A DNA stretch of 64,000 bases, from NCBI RefSeq assembly GCF_022230885.1, contig NZ_JAKGCT010000002.1, positions 62,001 through 126,000 of the forward strand, in the 5' to 3' direction. This DNA is from Paenalcaligenes niemegkensis. Its GTDB lineage: Bacteria > Pseudomonadota > Gammaproteobacteria > Burkholderiales > Burkholderiaceae_B. The translations under genes were made by a program, and so were the position numbers. Of the stretch, positions 1 to 9,780 are shown in pieces; position 1 is the first letter of the stretch, and each line of letters opens with the position of its first letter. A model generated the notes under the pieces. That model made no database searches, had not been told where the DNA came from, and saw nothing but the letters and a program-made list of their open reading frames with translations.

Positions 1-245
1 CCAAACTGTATTAAAGCCTCGTAGCCTTTATCCGAGTCAAGTAACTGACCAGAAAGTTTGGTTCCCCGACCAAAACAACAAACCAGCAAGCCTGTTGCAA
101 AGGGGTCTAAAGTACCGGTGTGACCAGCCTTGCGTGCATCCATCGCGCGACGTGCACGTTGCAAGGCATGATTACTGGACAGGCCTTCGGGTTTGTCCAG
201 CAACAGGACACCATCTAGCAACCGTCCGCGTCGTCGGCTTGCCAT
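1..245 (-). CDS. truB: tRNA pseudouridine(55) synthase TruB, partial (N-terminal 81 residues)
   Basis: Makes pseudouridine at U55 of the T-loop of tRNAs. Only the N-terminus is inside the window; the frame runs open off the left edge. The visible protein begins [21 protein letters not shown] and contains the family motif GHTGTLDP at residues 41-48, whose Asp47 corresponds to the catalytic aspartate of TruB. It lies 34 bp downstream of rbfA on the same strand, the usual last position of the rimP-nusA-infB-rbfA-truB operon. The ATG at 243-245 is the only sensible start. Confidence 0.95.
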   Translation of the reverse strand, partial: MASRRRGRLLDGVLLLDKPEGLSSNHALQRARRAMDARKAGHTGTLDPFATGLLVCCFGRGTKLSGQLLDSDKGYEALIQF

Positions 246-279
246 CGTATAAATTTCCGTAAGATAACGACAGCCCGAC

Positions 280-687
280 TTAGGGCTTGTCGTCGGGGTC
301 GTCTGGAACCGGATCGGCACCATAGGTAGTAGGACGGTTTGCCTCTTCGATTAGTTTACTCATGGCTATACCACGAATTACATGATCATCGTAGAAGAAA
401 CGTAAAGTAGGGACTGTATGGATGTGAAACATCTTGTAGAGCTGAGAGTGAAACCATCCTGCCTTGGCATTAAGCACCTCGGCAGCAACCTCTGGCTCGG
501 CGCCCAATACCGTAAAGTGTACTTTTGCGTGGGCGTAATCAGCCGACAACTCGACCGCAGTGAGAGTGATTAACCCAGCACGAGACATATCTATCTCGCG
601 CTGAATCAAAATGGCCAGATCTTTTTGGATTTGATCAGCCAAGCGGACGTTACGCCCGCTTCCTAGTTTCGCTTTATGTCTTGCCAT
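280..687 (-). CDS. rbfA: 30S ribosome-binding factor RbfA
   Basis: Small KH-fold protein that binds immature 30S subunits and assists 16S rRNA 5'-end maturation. The 135-residue length fits the family. The N-terminal part ([16 protein letters not shown]) and the later [12 protein letters not shown] segment are typical of RbfA. An acidic, proline-rich tail ([11 protein letters not shown]) closes the protein. The start codon lies 3 bp after the infB stop, so the two are probably translationally coupled. Frame intact. Confidence 0.95.
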   Translation of the reverse strand: MARHKAKLGSGRNVRLADQIQKDLAILIQREIDMSRAGLITLTAVELSADYAHAKVHFTVLGAEPEVAAEVLNAKAGWFHSQLYKMFHIHTVPTLRFFYDDHVIRGIAMSKLIEEANRPTTYGADPVPDDPDDKP

Positions 688-690
688 AAA

Positions 691-3600
691 TTACAGTGTT
701 CTAGCGATTTCCTTGATTTCGAAGATTTCAAGCTGGTCGCCCACTTCGAGATCGTTGTTGCCGCGCAGAGTAATACCGCAGTCGAAACCTTGGCGAACTT
801 CCCGCACGTCATCTTTGAAGCGACGCAAAGACTCTAGATAACCCGTCCAGTGAACAACGTTGTTGCGCAACAGACGAACCTGCGAATCACGCTTGACCAA
901 ACCTTCGGTAACCATACAACCGGCCACGCTACCAATGCGAGAAATATGATAGACCTCGCGAATCTCAACCATTCCTATTACTTCTTCACGCTGCTCAGGT
1001 GTCAGCATACCCGATAGTGCGGCTTTAACATCATCGACGGCATCGTAAATAATGTTGTAGTAACGGATATCGACATCGTTTAGCTCGGCATGTTTACGGG
1101 CCGTTTGCTCTGCACGTACATTAAAGCCGATAACAACGGCGTTAGAGGCAATCGCCAGGTTAACGTCGCTTTCAGAGATACCACCGACTGCGGCATGAAC
1201 GACTTCGACCTTGACCTCGTCCGTAGCCAGTTTCATCAACGAAGAAACCAATGCTTCCTGTGAACCCTGCACATCAGTTTTAATGATGAGCGATAGGGTT
1301 TGCACGCCATCACCGATATTCTCGAAGAGTGAGTCAAGCTTCGCAGCCTGCTGACGCGCTAGTTTCACATCACGGAATTTACCTTGGCGGAACAGCGCTA
1401 TTTCACGAGCCTTGCGTTCGTCAACCATAGCAACCAGCTCGTCACCTGCAGCCGGAACCTCGGTTAAGCCCTGGATTTCAACAGGTATGGAAGGCCCGGC
1501 AGAAGGCAGGGTTTTTCCGGACTCGTTTACCATGGCACGCACACGACCGAAGCTGGCGCCGACCAATACCGTATCGCCGCGATTCAGAGTACCGCTTTGC
1601 ACAAGAATTGTCGCCACCGGACCGCGACCACGATCGAGGCGAGCCTCGATGACAGTGCCTTTGGCCGGCGTGTTCACTGCTGCAGTCAGTTCAAGCATTT
1701 CTGCCTGCAGCAACACCTGCTCTAGAAGTTCGTCTATGCCCTGGCCCGTGCGCGCTGACACAGGTACGAAGGGTACGTCACCACCGAACTCTTCGGAGAT
1801 GACTTCTTCAACCAACAGCTCTTGCTTCACACGATCAGGATTAGCTTCAGGTTTATCGATTTTAGTAATGGCAACCACTAGCGGTACTTCAGCAGCTCGT
1901 GCGTGGTGAATAGCCTCGCGAGTTTGCGGCATAACACCATCGTCTGAGGCCACTACCAGGATAACCACGTCGGTAGCCTTGGTTCCACGAGCACGCATTG
2001 CCGTAAAAGCTTCGTGTCCGGGAGTATCAAGGAACGTGACGTTACCGGAATCAACCTTAACGTTGTAGGCACCAATGTGCTGGGTAATACCACCTGCCTC
2101 ACCCGAAGCGATCTTGGTACGGCGGATGTAATCCAGAAGCGATGTTTTACCGTGATCGACGTGACCCATTACAGTAACAACAGGTGCACGGGGCTGTTCG
2201 TCGATTTCACCGACAAACACATCCTCAAGGAAGGACTCAGGATCATCAAGTTTTGCAGCAACGGCGATATGGCCCAGCTCTTCAACCAGAATCATTGCTG
2301 TTTCCTGATCCAGAACCTGGTTAATCGTTACCATCTGGCCAAGTTTCATAAGGTGCTTGATGACCTCGGCAGCCTTGATGGACATCTTGTGGGCTAAATC
2401 GCCGACAGTGATGGTCTCTGGTACCGGGATCTCGCGCGCAATGAACTCGACTGTCTGTGGCTGCTGCTCTGGCTGGCCACGGCCACGGCCACGGCGGCCA
2501 CCTGATCCACGCGTATTGGCGCGCCAGCCTTCACGGCCCACAGCTGCAGAAGCAACCTCGGCCTTGGACGGCGTTTTGCGGCGAGTAGAATCACTTACCC
2601 AGCCTGCTTCACCTTTCACTGGAGGCTTAGCAGTACCTTTCTTAACCTCAGTGCCTTTGTCTTCTTTCTTGGCAACTGTCTTCACAGCACCTTTGCGACC
2701 CTCGGCCTGAGGTTCAGGAGCGCGCAACACTTTACGCGGACGGCTAAGCATTTCGCTAATGGCTGCCGCTTCTGCAGCAGCAGCTAAACGGGCACGATCG
2801 CGATCGGCGTCAGCCTCGGGATCGGCGGCTTTTGCTGAGGCAGCACGGCGCTGACCACTTGCTGGCGCTGCTGTACGAGCAGGCCCTTTAGTAGCGCGAG
2901 CAGGCCCCGCTGGACGCGGAGCACCTGACTGCTTCGCAGCTTTGGGCTGCGAATCGGTTTTAGCGTTAGATGTTTCTTTAGCGGGCTTATTTTTTACGGC
3001 CACGTTTTCCAGCTCTTTTGTTTGTTCTGCCACGGCAGGCGTTACCTCTTTGGCCTGGTCTTTAAGCTCAGGCACTTTATCTTCAGACGGCTTCACTTCG
3101 GCAACCGGCACCTGAACGGGTTCGGCTTCAGTTTTGATAGTAGGCTCGGACTGAACTGTTTTCTCGGCACCAGCTTCTTCGGTCTTCATCGGCTTCGATT
3201 CGACTACTGGCGGTGTATCTTGTTTAGCCTCTGGAGCCGGTTCGTCAACAACAGCTTTATCATTGACAACAGGTTCAGGAGCATTGACTTTAGAGTCTTC
3301 AGGACTGTCCACCGGACTTGGGACAGTAGCTTGAGTGACTTCGGGCTTGGGTGTAGAAACTTGCGCCTCGGGAACCGGCACGGATTGCGCGACCGTCTCT
3401 GCCGGAGCTTCATCAGCTGTTTTTGCGGCATCAGCAAGGAGCTCGGCCGGGTCACGTTTAACAAATACGCGCCGCTTACGTGTCTCGACCTGAATGGTAC
3501 GAGAACGACCGGAACCATCAGCCTGGCGTATTTCAGAAGTTTTACGACGGGTTAAGGTGATTTTATTCCCCTCGTTACCTCCGTGGGCGCGGCGCAACGA

Positions 3601-3744
3601 TTCCAGCAGCTTCGCCTTATCTGCTTCGGTGACGGAATCGTCTACCGATTTGAGCTCAACACCTGCTGTACGCAATTGTTCCAGCAGCGTATCGGCGGGC
3701 ATTTTCAGTTCTTGAGCGAACTGGGCGACTGTGTTACTCGGCAT
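691..3744 (-). CDS. infB: translation initiation factor IF-2
   Basis: GTPase that brings initiator fMet-tRNA to the 30S subunit. At 1017 residues it is long, as is common in Burkholderiales. An IF2_N domain at about 1-52 is followed by a roughly 350-residue Ala/Pro/Glu/Lys-rich linker ending in an Arg/Gly-rich patch, then a second IF2_N domain from about 443. The GTPase domain shows G1 GHVDHGKT at about 527-534, G3 DTPGHEAF, G4 TKID and G5 SARTG. The C-terminal part carries the beta-barrel and fMet-tRNA-binding domains. Frame intact despite the low-complexity linker. It lies 83 bp downstream of nusA, with a hairpin in between. Confidence 0.97.
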   Translation of the reverse strand: MPSNTVAQFAQELKMPADTLLEQLRTAGVELKSVDDSVTEADKAKLLESLRRAHGGNEGNKITLTRRKTSEIRQADGSGRSRTIQVETRKRRVFVKRDPAELLADAAKTADEAPAETVAQSVPVPEAQVSTPKPEVTQATVPSPVDSPEDSKVNAPEPVVNDKAVVDEPAPEAKQDTPPVVESKPMKTEEAGAEKTVQSEPTIKTEAEPVQVPVAEVKPSEDKVPELKDQAKEVTPAVAEQTKELENVAVKNKPAKETSNAKTDSQPKAAKQSGAPRPAGPARATKGPARTAAPASGQRRAASAKAADPEADADRDRARLAAAAEAAAISEMLSRPRKVLRAPEPQAEGRKGAVKTVAKKEDKGTEVKKGTAKPPVKGEAGWVSDSTRRKTPSKAEVASAAVGREGWRANTRGSGGRRGRGRGQPEQQPQTVEFIAREIPVPETITVGDLAHKMSIKAAEVIKHLMKLGQMVTINQVLDQETAMILVEELGHIAVAAKLDDPESFLEDVFVGEIDEQPRAPVVTVMGHVDHGKTSLLDYIRRTKIASGEAGGITQHIGAYNVKVDSGNVTFLDTPGHEAFTAMRARGTKATDVVILVVASDDGVMPQTREAIHHARAAEVPLVVAITKIDKPEANPDRVKQELLVEEVISEEFGGDVPFVPVSARTGQGIDELLEQVLLQAEMLELTAAVNTPAKGTVIEARLDRGRGPVATILVQSGTLNRGDTVLVGASFGRVRAMVNESGKTLPSAGPSIPVEIQGLTEVPAAGDELVAMVDERKAREIALFRQGKFRDVKLARQQAAKLDSLFENIGDGVQTLSLIIKTDVQGSQEALVSSLMKLATDEVKVEVVHAAVGGISESDVNLAIASNAVVIGFNVRAEQTARKHAELNDVDIRYYNIIYDAVDDVKAALSGMLTPEQREEVIGMVEIREVYHISRIGSVAGCMVTEGLVKRDSQVRLLRNNVVHWTGYLESLRRFKDDVREVRQGFDCGITLRGNNDLEVGDQLEIFEIKEIARTL

Positions 3745-3793
3745 TCGACTCTCTCTTGCTTACGACTACTTATTCTAATAAATACAACCCCAT

Positions 3794-3818
3794 AAACTGG
3801 CCCTTTAGAGGCCAGTTT
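3794..3818 (-). other. intercistronic hairpin between nusA and infB
   Basis: A perfect 9-bp inverted repeat (AAACTGGCC / GGCCAGTTT) with a 7-nt loop sits in the 83-bp gap between the nusA stop and the infB start. On the minus strand it is followed by ATGGGG, not a U-tract, so it does not look like an intrinsic terminator. An RNA-processing or mRNA-stability element inside the operon is the more likely reading; function is inferred only from position. Confidence 0.55.
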
Positions 3819-3827
3819 CTAAGCAAT

Positions 3828-5312
3828 TTATTCATCGCCGTCGAACCAATGGGCTCGTGCGCGCATGATCATTTCGCTTGCTTCTTCGCTATCGAGACCA
3901 GTGATCTCGGACAACTCATCGGTTGCCAGCTCAGCCAGGTCGTCCAAATCGACGATCTCTTTTTCGGCTAGCTTAGCTATGATATCTGGGGTCATACCCT
4001 CGATTTCTTGAAGATCTTTAGCTGCGGTTTGCACCAGCTCTTCTTTGGCAATGGCTTCGGACAACAATGCATTACGAGCACGAGCACGGAGTTCGTTCAC
4101 CGTTTCCTCGTCGAAAGCTTCGATTTCAAGAAGCTCTTGCATTGGCACATAAGCCACTTCTTCAAGGCCAGTAAAGCCCTCATCAATAAGAATATTGGCG
4201 ACTTCCGAATCAACATCAAGACGTTGCATGAAGACATCACGCAATACCTGGCGCTCTTCTTCCTGACGGTTCTGATTTTCCTCAGGAGTCATGATGTTAA
4301 TTTGCCAGCCAGTAAGCTCGGAAGCAAGACGCACGTTTTGACCGCGTGCGCCAATAGCTTTAGGCAGGTTTTCCTCATCGACAACCACATCCATAGCGTG
4401 CTTGTCTTCGTCTACCAATATAGATTGAACATTTGCAGGTGCCAAGGCACCGATAACGAACTCAGCGGGATCTTCGGCCCACAGCACGATATCAACTTGC
4501 TCACCGCCCAACTCGTTACGTACCGCCGTTACGCGTGAACCACGCATACCTACGCATGTCCCGATAGGGTCGATGCGCTGGTCATAAGCAATAACGGCGA
4601 TTTTAGCGCGTACTCCGGCATCGCGAGCGGCTGCCTTGATTTCAAGCAGCCCCTGTTCAATTTCAGGAACTTCATTTTCAAAAAGTTCGCGAATAAATTC
4701 GGGTGCTGTACGAGACAGCAATACCTGCTGCCCCCGAGCTGTTCGGTCAATGCGCTGTACCCAGGCACGAACACGATCACCCATACGTATATTTTCTTTG
4801 GGGATCATTTCGCTACGGGGCAAACGGGCCTCGATCTTACCCATTTCGATAATGGCATCGCCTTTATCCATGCGTTTGACGGTGCCCGAAACGATGGTTT
4901 CACCACGATCGAGGAAATCGTTAAGTACCTGCTCTCGCTCGGCGTCGCGAATTCGCTGGAGAATGGCCTGCTTGGCAGCTTGCGCCCCAATTCGACCGAA
5001 CTCCAGAGGCTCCAGCGCTTCTTCGATGAAGTCGCCTACCTCGATATCGGGAGCGAACTCGAGTGCCTCGCTGTAGAGCTCTTGACGGTCAGGCTCTTGC
5101 AGGCCTGCCTCGTCGGGCACCACCAACCAGCGGCGAAAGCCCTCGTGCTCACCATCGGTACGATTAACCGATACTCGTATATCAGCATCTTCAGTAAAGC
5201 GTTTTTTCATAGCGGAAGCTAGCGCACCCTCGAGAGCACCAAATACAACTTCCGGCTCAACGCCTTTTTCACGAGCTAGTGCATCGACCAGCAAAAGAAT
5301 TTCGCGACTCAT
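3828..5312 (-). CDS. nusA: transcription termination/antitermination factor NusA
   Basis: RNA polymerase-binding factor controlling pausing, termination and antitermination. The 494-residue protein has the RNAP-binding N-terminal domain, an S1 domain from about residue 138 ([18 protein letters not shown]), and two KH domains (near GMRGSRV, about 248, and GARGQNV, about 322). Two C-terminal acidic helix-hairpin-helix repeats span about 360-494, as in E. coli NusA. Its ATG overlaps the rimP stop by 4 bp (ATGA), the classic coupling. Confidence 0.97.
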   Translation of the reverse strand: MSREILLLVDALAREKGVEPEVVFGALEGALASAMKKRFTEDADIRVSVNRTDGEHEGFRRWLVVPDEAGLQEPDRQELYSEALEFAPDIEVGDFIEEALEPLEFGRIGAQAAKQAILQRIRDAEREQVLNDFLDRGETIVSGTVKRMDKGDAIIEMGKIEARLPRSEMIPKENIRMGDRVRAWVQRIDRTARGQQVLLSRTAPEFIRELFENEVPEIEQGLLEIKAAARDAGVRAKIAVIAYDQRIDPIGTCVGMRGSRVTAVRNELGGEQVDIVLWAEDPAEFVIGALAPANVQSILVDEDKHAMDVVVDEENLPKAIGARGQNVRLASELTGWQINIMTPEENQNRQEEERQVLRDVFMQRLDVDSEVANILIDEGFTGLEEVAYVPMQELLEIEAFDEETVNELRARARNALLSEAIAKEELVQTAAKDLQEIEGMTPDIIAKLAEKEIVDLDDLAELATDELSEITGLDSEEASEMIMRARAHWFDGDE

Positions 5313-5800
5313 CGCTTTCTACCCTTGAAATCAAGAACGGGATCTAATTTGGCACGATCTACCTCGTCAAAGGTAAAGCTGAGATCCCTGACACCACCCG
5401 AAGCGTCTTCAAGTTCGAGCAAGAACTGCGTGTCTGGTGTCGCGGACTCGGCGCTAACGCCCTCAGGGGCAATTAGCACACCGACAAAAACCTTGCGGTT
5501 CTCGATAGCCTCGCGAAACTTGACCTCAACACGCTGCCCTGCAAACCGCACAAAATCAGCAATCTGCTTAAGCGGGCGATCTACACCTGGCGAGGAAACC
5601 TCGAGCCGGCTGTAGTCAACGCTCTCTACCTCGAAGACACGCGACAACTGCTTAGAGACCCACTCGCAATTCTCGATAGACACCCCTTCAGGGTGATCGA
5701 TAACCACGCGCAACACGCCCATAGGGGCGCGCTCGACATCGACCAGTTCGATATCGCTGCCTGTTAAGGCCTCTAGTGTCAAAGCGAAAATATCTGCCAT
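5309..5800 (-). CDS. rimP: ribosome maturation factor RimP
   Basis: Required for 30S subunit maturation. The start chosen is the ATG at 5800 ([12 protein letters not shown]), giving 163 residues; the frame also opens at an upstream TTG (5809), but the ATG gives the N-terminus expected for the family. Recognisable segments are [16 protein letters not shown], the [16 protein letters not shown] region and [10 protein letters not shown]. First gene of the nusA-infB operon, overlapping nusA by 4 bp. Confidence 0.93.
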   Translation of the reverse strand: MADIFALTLEALTGSDIELVDVERAPMGVLRVVIDHPEGVSIENCEWVSKQLSRVFEVESVDYSRLEVSSPGVDRPLKQIADFVRFAGQRVEVKFREAIENRKVFVGVLIAPEGVSAESATPDTQFLLELEDASGGVRDLSFTFDEVDRAKLDPVLDFKGRKR

Positions 5801-6256
5801 AAAATCCAAAAAAATGGGCTGTATGTCAGCCCACTGCTACCGTACCAGTGTGGCTTACCCTTCCTCTATAGAGAGATAGAAGCGTAAACCAACTGACGCA
5901 TTACTATTGTGTAACCCTAATAAGCTTCAAGAACAACACCGGGTCAGGAGCTTCGTTGTTAAATATGGCATTGCATATTTAAAACATAAGCCACCACAAA
6001 CCCACTTGCCATTTTGCTGCCGTTAAGCCGCTTGCTGTTGTTTCGTGCTGTTGTCATGCTGTTGCCAACACCTGAGCTTATTAAGACTCGGTAAGTATCT
6101 GACATTACAACTAATAACGGTGATACCGTGCTAAGCCCCATATTCTAACAGAATCCAATAAAAAATCCTGCTATTTCTGAAGCTTAGAGCAATAAAAGCC
6201 GTCAAGACACGCCAAGCCAACGTCAACTTTAGCGTGCCGACTTAAGTTGTGGTGTA
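5801..6256. other. 456-bp intergenic region upstream of rimP with a long AT palindrome
   Basis: No convincing gene. It must hold the promoter of the rimP-nusA-infB operon. Two structures stand out. One is a perfect 9-6-9 inverted repeat at 5959-5982 (TTAAATATG / CATATTTAA). The other is three direct copies of TGCTGTTG at 6033-6040, 6046-6053 and 6057-6064. No tRNA gene lies here, although many proteobacteria have metY ahead of rimP; the initiator tRNA is instead at 8697-8773. No clear intrinsic terminator for rluB is visible near 6256. Confidence 0.6.
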
Positions 6257-7980
6257 TTAACGACGACCAGAACCGATTCTTGCCAGCTTGGATTCGTGCG
6301 CATTAGAACCACTAGGCTGCCAGTCATCTCCGCGGGTACGCCCCCGTGTTGCGACGAGGAGCCGAAGCCCGTGCGGACGTGTCAGCGTTTCCGGCTGACG
6401 ATTTAGCTGCCCTAGGGTTAGTACGGCGATTGGTCGCCGGCGACTTATCGGCAGCCGCCCTCTCACCCCGGCCATCAGGGCTGCGACGAGGCCCACGAGG
6501 ACCTGATGATGGACGCGCAGCACGGCTTCGCTGATTCGGATTCCTGGCTGACTGGCCACGCCCGGCTTCCGGGTGTCCATTAGCCAACCCCCACTAATCA
6601 GAAGACCGGTAGTTGCCGTTGGATCGATTACGTTCCCACTACGTGAAGCCCCTCGAAGGTTACCGCGACGGTTCAGACGCGCACCGCTGCTACCATTTTG
6701 TTCCATTGTGCCGAAGCCGGGAGGCAACGCACTATCGTGACTCAGCGGCTGACCCCTGCGGCCCCGACTATCTGAATCGGAATCGCCGGTAACCTCACGA
6801 GCTAGGCCCAGGCGTAGCATCAAGGCGGTCGCCATATTTGGCTCAAGCTCTTCCCAGCGTCCGCGACGCAGCTTCCGGGGCAGAACCACTTCCCCGAAAC
6901 GGGTACGAATAAGCCGGCTGACTGTTACGCCAGCAGCCTCAAACATACGACGCACTTCGCGATTGCGCCCCTCATGAATCGTAACCCTGTACCAGCGATT
7001 GCTCCCTTCCCCGCCAATGAACTCGAGCTCGCCAAATTTTGCTACACCATCTTCAAGCTCAATCCCCGCAGTCAGACGTTTAGTCTGCTCTGGACCAAGC
7101 TCGCCCAGCACGCGTACGGCATATTCACGCTCAGCGCCATAGCGGGGTGCATCATCCGATTTGCAAGCTCACCTGATGTAGTGAAGATCAATAACCCCTC
7201 GGTATTAAGATCGAGGCGGCCTACAGACAGCCACTTACCCACTTTCAAACGTGGCAGACGCGAAAAAACAGTATCTCGACCGCTGGGGTCATCATGGCTA
7301 ACAATCTCGCCCGCCGGCTTGTGGTAGAGAATAATGCGTGGCGGCTTATTGGCATTAGGGCGTGCAATCAATCGTCCATTAATACGTACCTTGTCATCCT
7401 GGCCCACGCGCTGCCCTATATGAGCGGGTTCACCGTTAACGGAAACACGGCCTGAAATAATCAGTTCTTCCATGTCACGCCTGGAACCTACACCCGCATC
7501 TGCCAGCACCTTGTGCAGCTTGGGCTGAATGGCGTCGCTTGTCAGATAGCGTCCCAATCGTTGAGACATTTTTGCAGATTTATCCAGATACGAAAGAGCC
7601 TGATCAGCCTCCTGCTCATTAAATTCAGTTGCATCCCCTCGCGTTGATGCTGCCGGTGCCGCTGCGGGTGTGTTTTTTCTGGCACCCGAGCGCCTGCCTA
7701 CAGGACTTCGCCTGCGATTCGGTGAACGGGGCTCAGCCGGCTTGGCTCCTGCCGCAACTGTCGCTTCGGACTGAGCTGGGGCGGCCTCCTTGGGCGTCCT
7801 GCCACGCGGCGCTGTTTCAGCACCGCCGTTATTGCTATTGGCTCCAGCATCACCGCGACGACGCCGAAATGGCGTACGCAGCTTCCTTCCTTTACCTCGC
7901 GTGGTTGGCGAAACAGTATCGCCAACGCCCTCGGAAGACCCGGTAGCAGTTGCCTTGGGCTGATCGTTGTTATCAGTCAT
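6257..7980 (-). CDS. rluB: 23S rRNA pseudouridine(2605) synthase RluB, frame broken at three places
   Basis: Pseudouridine synthase of the RsuA/RluB/RluE family acting on 23S rRNA. A basic, disordered N-terminus is followed by an S4 domain from about residue 150 ([21 protein letters not shown]). The catalytic motif [11 protein letters not shown] lies around residue 255. The frame is lost in a G4 run at 7144-7147: one missing base restores [19 protein letters not shown]. It is lost again in a C5 run at 6588-6592 (one missing base restores [14 protein letters not shown]) and apparently at 6341-6345 (one base too many) before the tail GDDWQPSG...IGSGRR. The basic Arg/Gly-rich C-tail makes the third correction the least certain. 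It lies 3 bp downstream of scpB. Sequencing error is more likely than true loss. Confidence 0.85.
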
Positions 7981-7983
7981 TGA

Positions 7984-8643
7984 TTAAGAGACTCCTTCAA
8001 TTTTTGTGTCTTCTCGTTGAGAGTTGGCCCTCATGTCGGCAGCCTCCTTCTCAGTTGTTTGTATTTGGCTCTCGGATGCCTGAGATAATTGCAGGTCGGT
8101 CAGCGCCTCAACAGCGTCGATATCATCCAAGGACGGTAAATCTTGTAAAGAACGTAGACCTAAATCATCTAAAAACTGTTTTGTTGTGCCCAATAGAGCG
8201 GGCCTGCCCGGCGCGTCTCTGTACCCCAGCACTTCAATCCACCCACGATCCTCGAGGGTGCGAATAATTTGAGTTGATACCCCCACGCCGCGCACATCTT
8301 CTATGTCGCCGCGGGTTACAGGCTGGCGCCAAGCAATAATGGCCAATGTTTCCATGACCGCGCGTGAATACTTAGGGGGCCGTCCGGCGCTCATTCGAGC
8401 TAGAAAAGGCTGCATTTCGGGACGGCTTTGAAAGCGCCAACCCGTAGCAAGAGGCAAAAGCTCAAGGCCTCGCTCTTTCCAATCAAGCTGCAACATAGCC
8501 AAATGATGACGCATTTGATCATTAGAAATGTCATAAACGCCAAACAATTGTCTCAGCTGCGAGATATTTAAGGGCTCATCGGCACACAACAATGCAGCCT
8601 CAAGCACTTTTAAGACCTCATTTTCTGTCATATTGTGGGCCAT
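7984..8643 (-). CDS. scpB: segregation and condensation protein B (ScpB)
   Basis: Kleisin-associated subunit of the SMC-ScpAB chromosome condensin. It has paired winged-helix domains; recognisable parts are VLEAALLCADEPLNISQLRQLF, RPPKYSRAVMETLAIIAWRQPV and the GRPALLGTTKQFLDDLGL segment. The ATG at 8643 is preferred over an upstream TTG. The usual partner scpA is not adjacent: upstream lies the divergent initiator tRNA gene. The C-terminal 50 residues are acidic and family-variable. rluB follows after 3 bp, a pairing widely conserved in bacteria. Confidence 0.93.
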   Translation of the reverse strand: MAHNMTENEVLKVLEAALLCADEPLNISQLRQLFGVYDISNDQMRHHLAMLQLDWKERGLELLPLATGWRFQSRPEMQPFLARMSAGRPPKYSRAVMETLAIIAWRQPVTRGDIEDVRGVGVSTQIIRTLEDRGWIEVLGYRDAPGRPALLGTTKQFLDDLGLRSLQDLPSLDDIDAVEALTDLQLSQASESQIQTTEKEAADMRANSQREDTKIEGVS

Positions 8644-8656
8644 TACCAAAGAATGC

Positions 8657-8685
8657 TTGCATTATTATTTCAGTGGGGTTAATAT
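8657..8685 (+). promoter_or_regulatory. sigma-70 promoter of tRNA-fMet
   Basis: TTGCAT (8657-8662) and TAATAT (8680-8685) are separated by exactly 17 bp. Transcription would start near 8692, about 5 nt before the mature 5' end of the tRNA. The fit in spacing and position makes this one of the clearest promoters in the window. Inferred from sequence only. Confidence 0.7.
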
Positions 8686-8696
8686 TGTTCTTCTGT

Positions 8697-8773
<77 letters not shown>

Positions 8774-8777
8774 AGAT

Positions 8778-9161
8778 TCAAATGGGTCGATTTCTTAACG
8801 AAATCGGCCCATTTTTTCGTTCTGCAAAAGTGTTCAGACAAAAAACTGAACGAAGGCCTGAAAAAGCGTAAGCCCACATCACAACCAACACAGCCCAGAA
8901 AGCCGAAGCAGCCATGTTCATCAGGCCAAGCACAAAACCACTGTTGTTTTTCACTATTTGACTGTGGCCCTGAACCGAATTCAAATCAAGACCGTACACA
9001 TGGCTGTGGCTGTCGGCGTTAACAAGAGCAACACATGCTATGCATAGCATTACGGTGCCCCACGTCAAACGCAAAACCTCGGCCTGATCAGCACCAGGCA
9101 ACGTAGTCGCTACAACGAAAAGAAATAAAATAAAAATGGCCATCGCCCAATTAAAGGACAT
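8778..9161 (-). CDS. hypothetical small membrane protein (doubtful)
   Basis: Not recognised. The 127-residue frame begins MSFNWAMAIFILFLFVVATT and has three hydrophobic stretches (about 5-22, 31-47 and 75-100), which could form three membrane helices. Against it: no Shine-Dalgarno before the ATG, and the last 13 or so codons are the inverted image of the tRNA-fMet terminator, so at least the C-terminus is suspect. A real but rapidly diverging gene is possible. Confidence 0.35.
   Translation of the reverse strand: MSFNWAMAIFILFLFVVATTLPGADQAEVLRLTWGTVMLCIACVALVNADSHSHVYGLDLNSVQGHSQIVKNNSGFVLGLMNMAASAFWAVLVVMWAYAFSGLRSVFCLNTFAERKNGPISLRNRPI
8784..8817 (+). terminator. rho-independent terminator of tRNA-fMet
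   Basis: An 11-bp stem (GGGTCGATTTC / GAAATCGGCCC, one G-U pair) with a TTAAC loop is followed by ATTTTTT. It begins 10 nt after the CCA end of the tRNA, on the same strand. Confidence 0.85.
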
Positions 9162-9780
9162 TCAACAAATACTCAAACCGTTAAAGTCACGGTCAAGAAC
9201 GACGCAAGCCCGCTCGGTCGGCTGCCACTGAGCCGAATAATCAAATACGACGATTGATATGCCATACCTGGCAAGCGCAATACGTAGCGATGCAATAATG
9301 AAAGCAAAACGAGCATGAATAAATAATAAATACTGACTAAACACCAAAAGGGTTGGTGGCCTGACTCTGACTAAAAGAGCCTAACAGCGACAGTGATTCG
9401 AGCATAACGACCCGCATACAGGTGTGCACTAATGCGCAACACACACGTGAAGCAAGCAAAATATTACGTAAATATAATTATGCGGCGGCTTTTGAAACCA
9501 TAAAGACGCAACCAGAATAAAGGTGGGCGAATATAACGACAGCTATAATGGGGCAGCTGTCGGAGTAAGTGACATTGCTCTGCTAATTTCTAATGCAATG
9601 TGTAATTCGCGCCGACTGGCGATTAATATTATTACACCATCGTACCGGCGGCTTTGCAAGAAATCATTGTCAATAGTCGCGGCCATTTAGGTGACGCAGC
9701 CCTAATCCGCAACTTACTCTGCGCCAAGTTGCCGAAATGCTACATCCTTGTTTTATTTTTTGCCTTCCCTACGTATAACC
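9162..9780. other. 619-bp stretch without a convincing gene, with one strong hairpin
   Basis: Short frames here have no family resemblance. A perfect 8-bp inverted repeat (CGACAGCT / AGCTGTCG, 10-nt loop ATAATGGGGC) lies at 9537-9562. It has no U-tract on either strand, and its loop contains part of a TATAAT-like box (9544-9549). The region upstream of 9781 presumably carries the promoter of the acyltransferase gene; I cannot place it with confidence. Confidence 0.5.

Noticed and set aside
2014..3555. Long open frames on the plus strand inside infB (2014-2397, 2357-2710, 3022-3555)
   Set aside because: They lie antisense to the low-complexity, codon-biased part of infB, have no family likeness, and IF-2 is unambiguous on the other strand.
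6033..6064. TGCTGTTG direct repeats as a CRISPR remnant
   Set aside because: Repeats are 8 bp with spacers of 3-5 bp; far too short, no leader and no cas genes.
5959..6141. 60-codon minus-strand frame in the rimP upstream region
   Set aside because: It is built on the AT palindrome and TGCTGTTG repeats, has no ribosome-binding site and no recognisable sequence.
9162..9347. 61-codon frame upstream of the hypothetical membrane ORF
   Set aside because: No ribosome-binding site, no family likeness, and composition typical of non-coding DNA.
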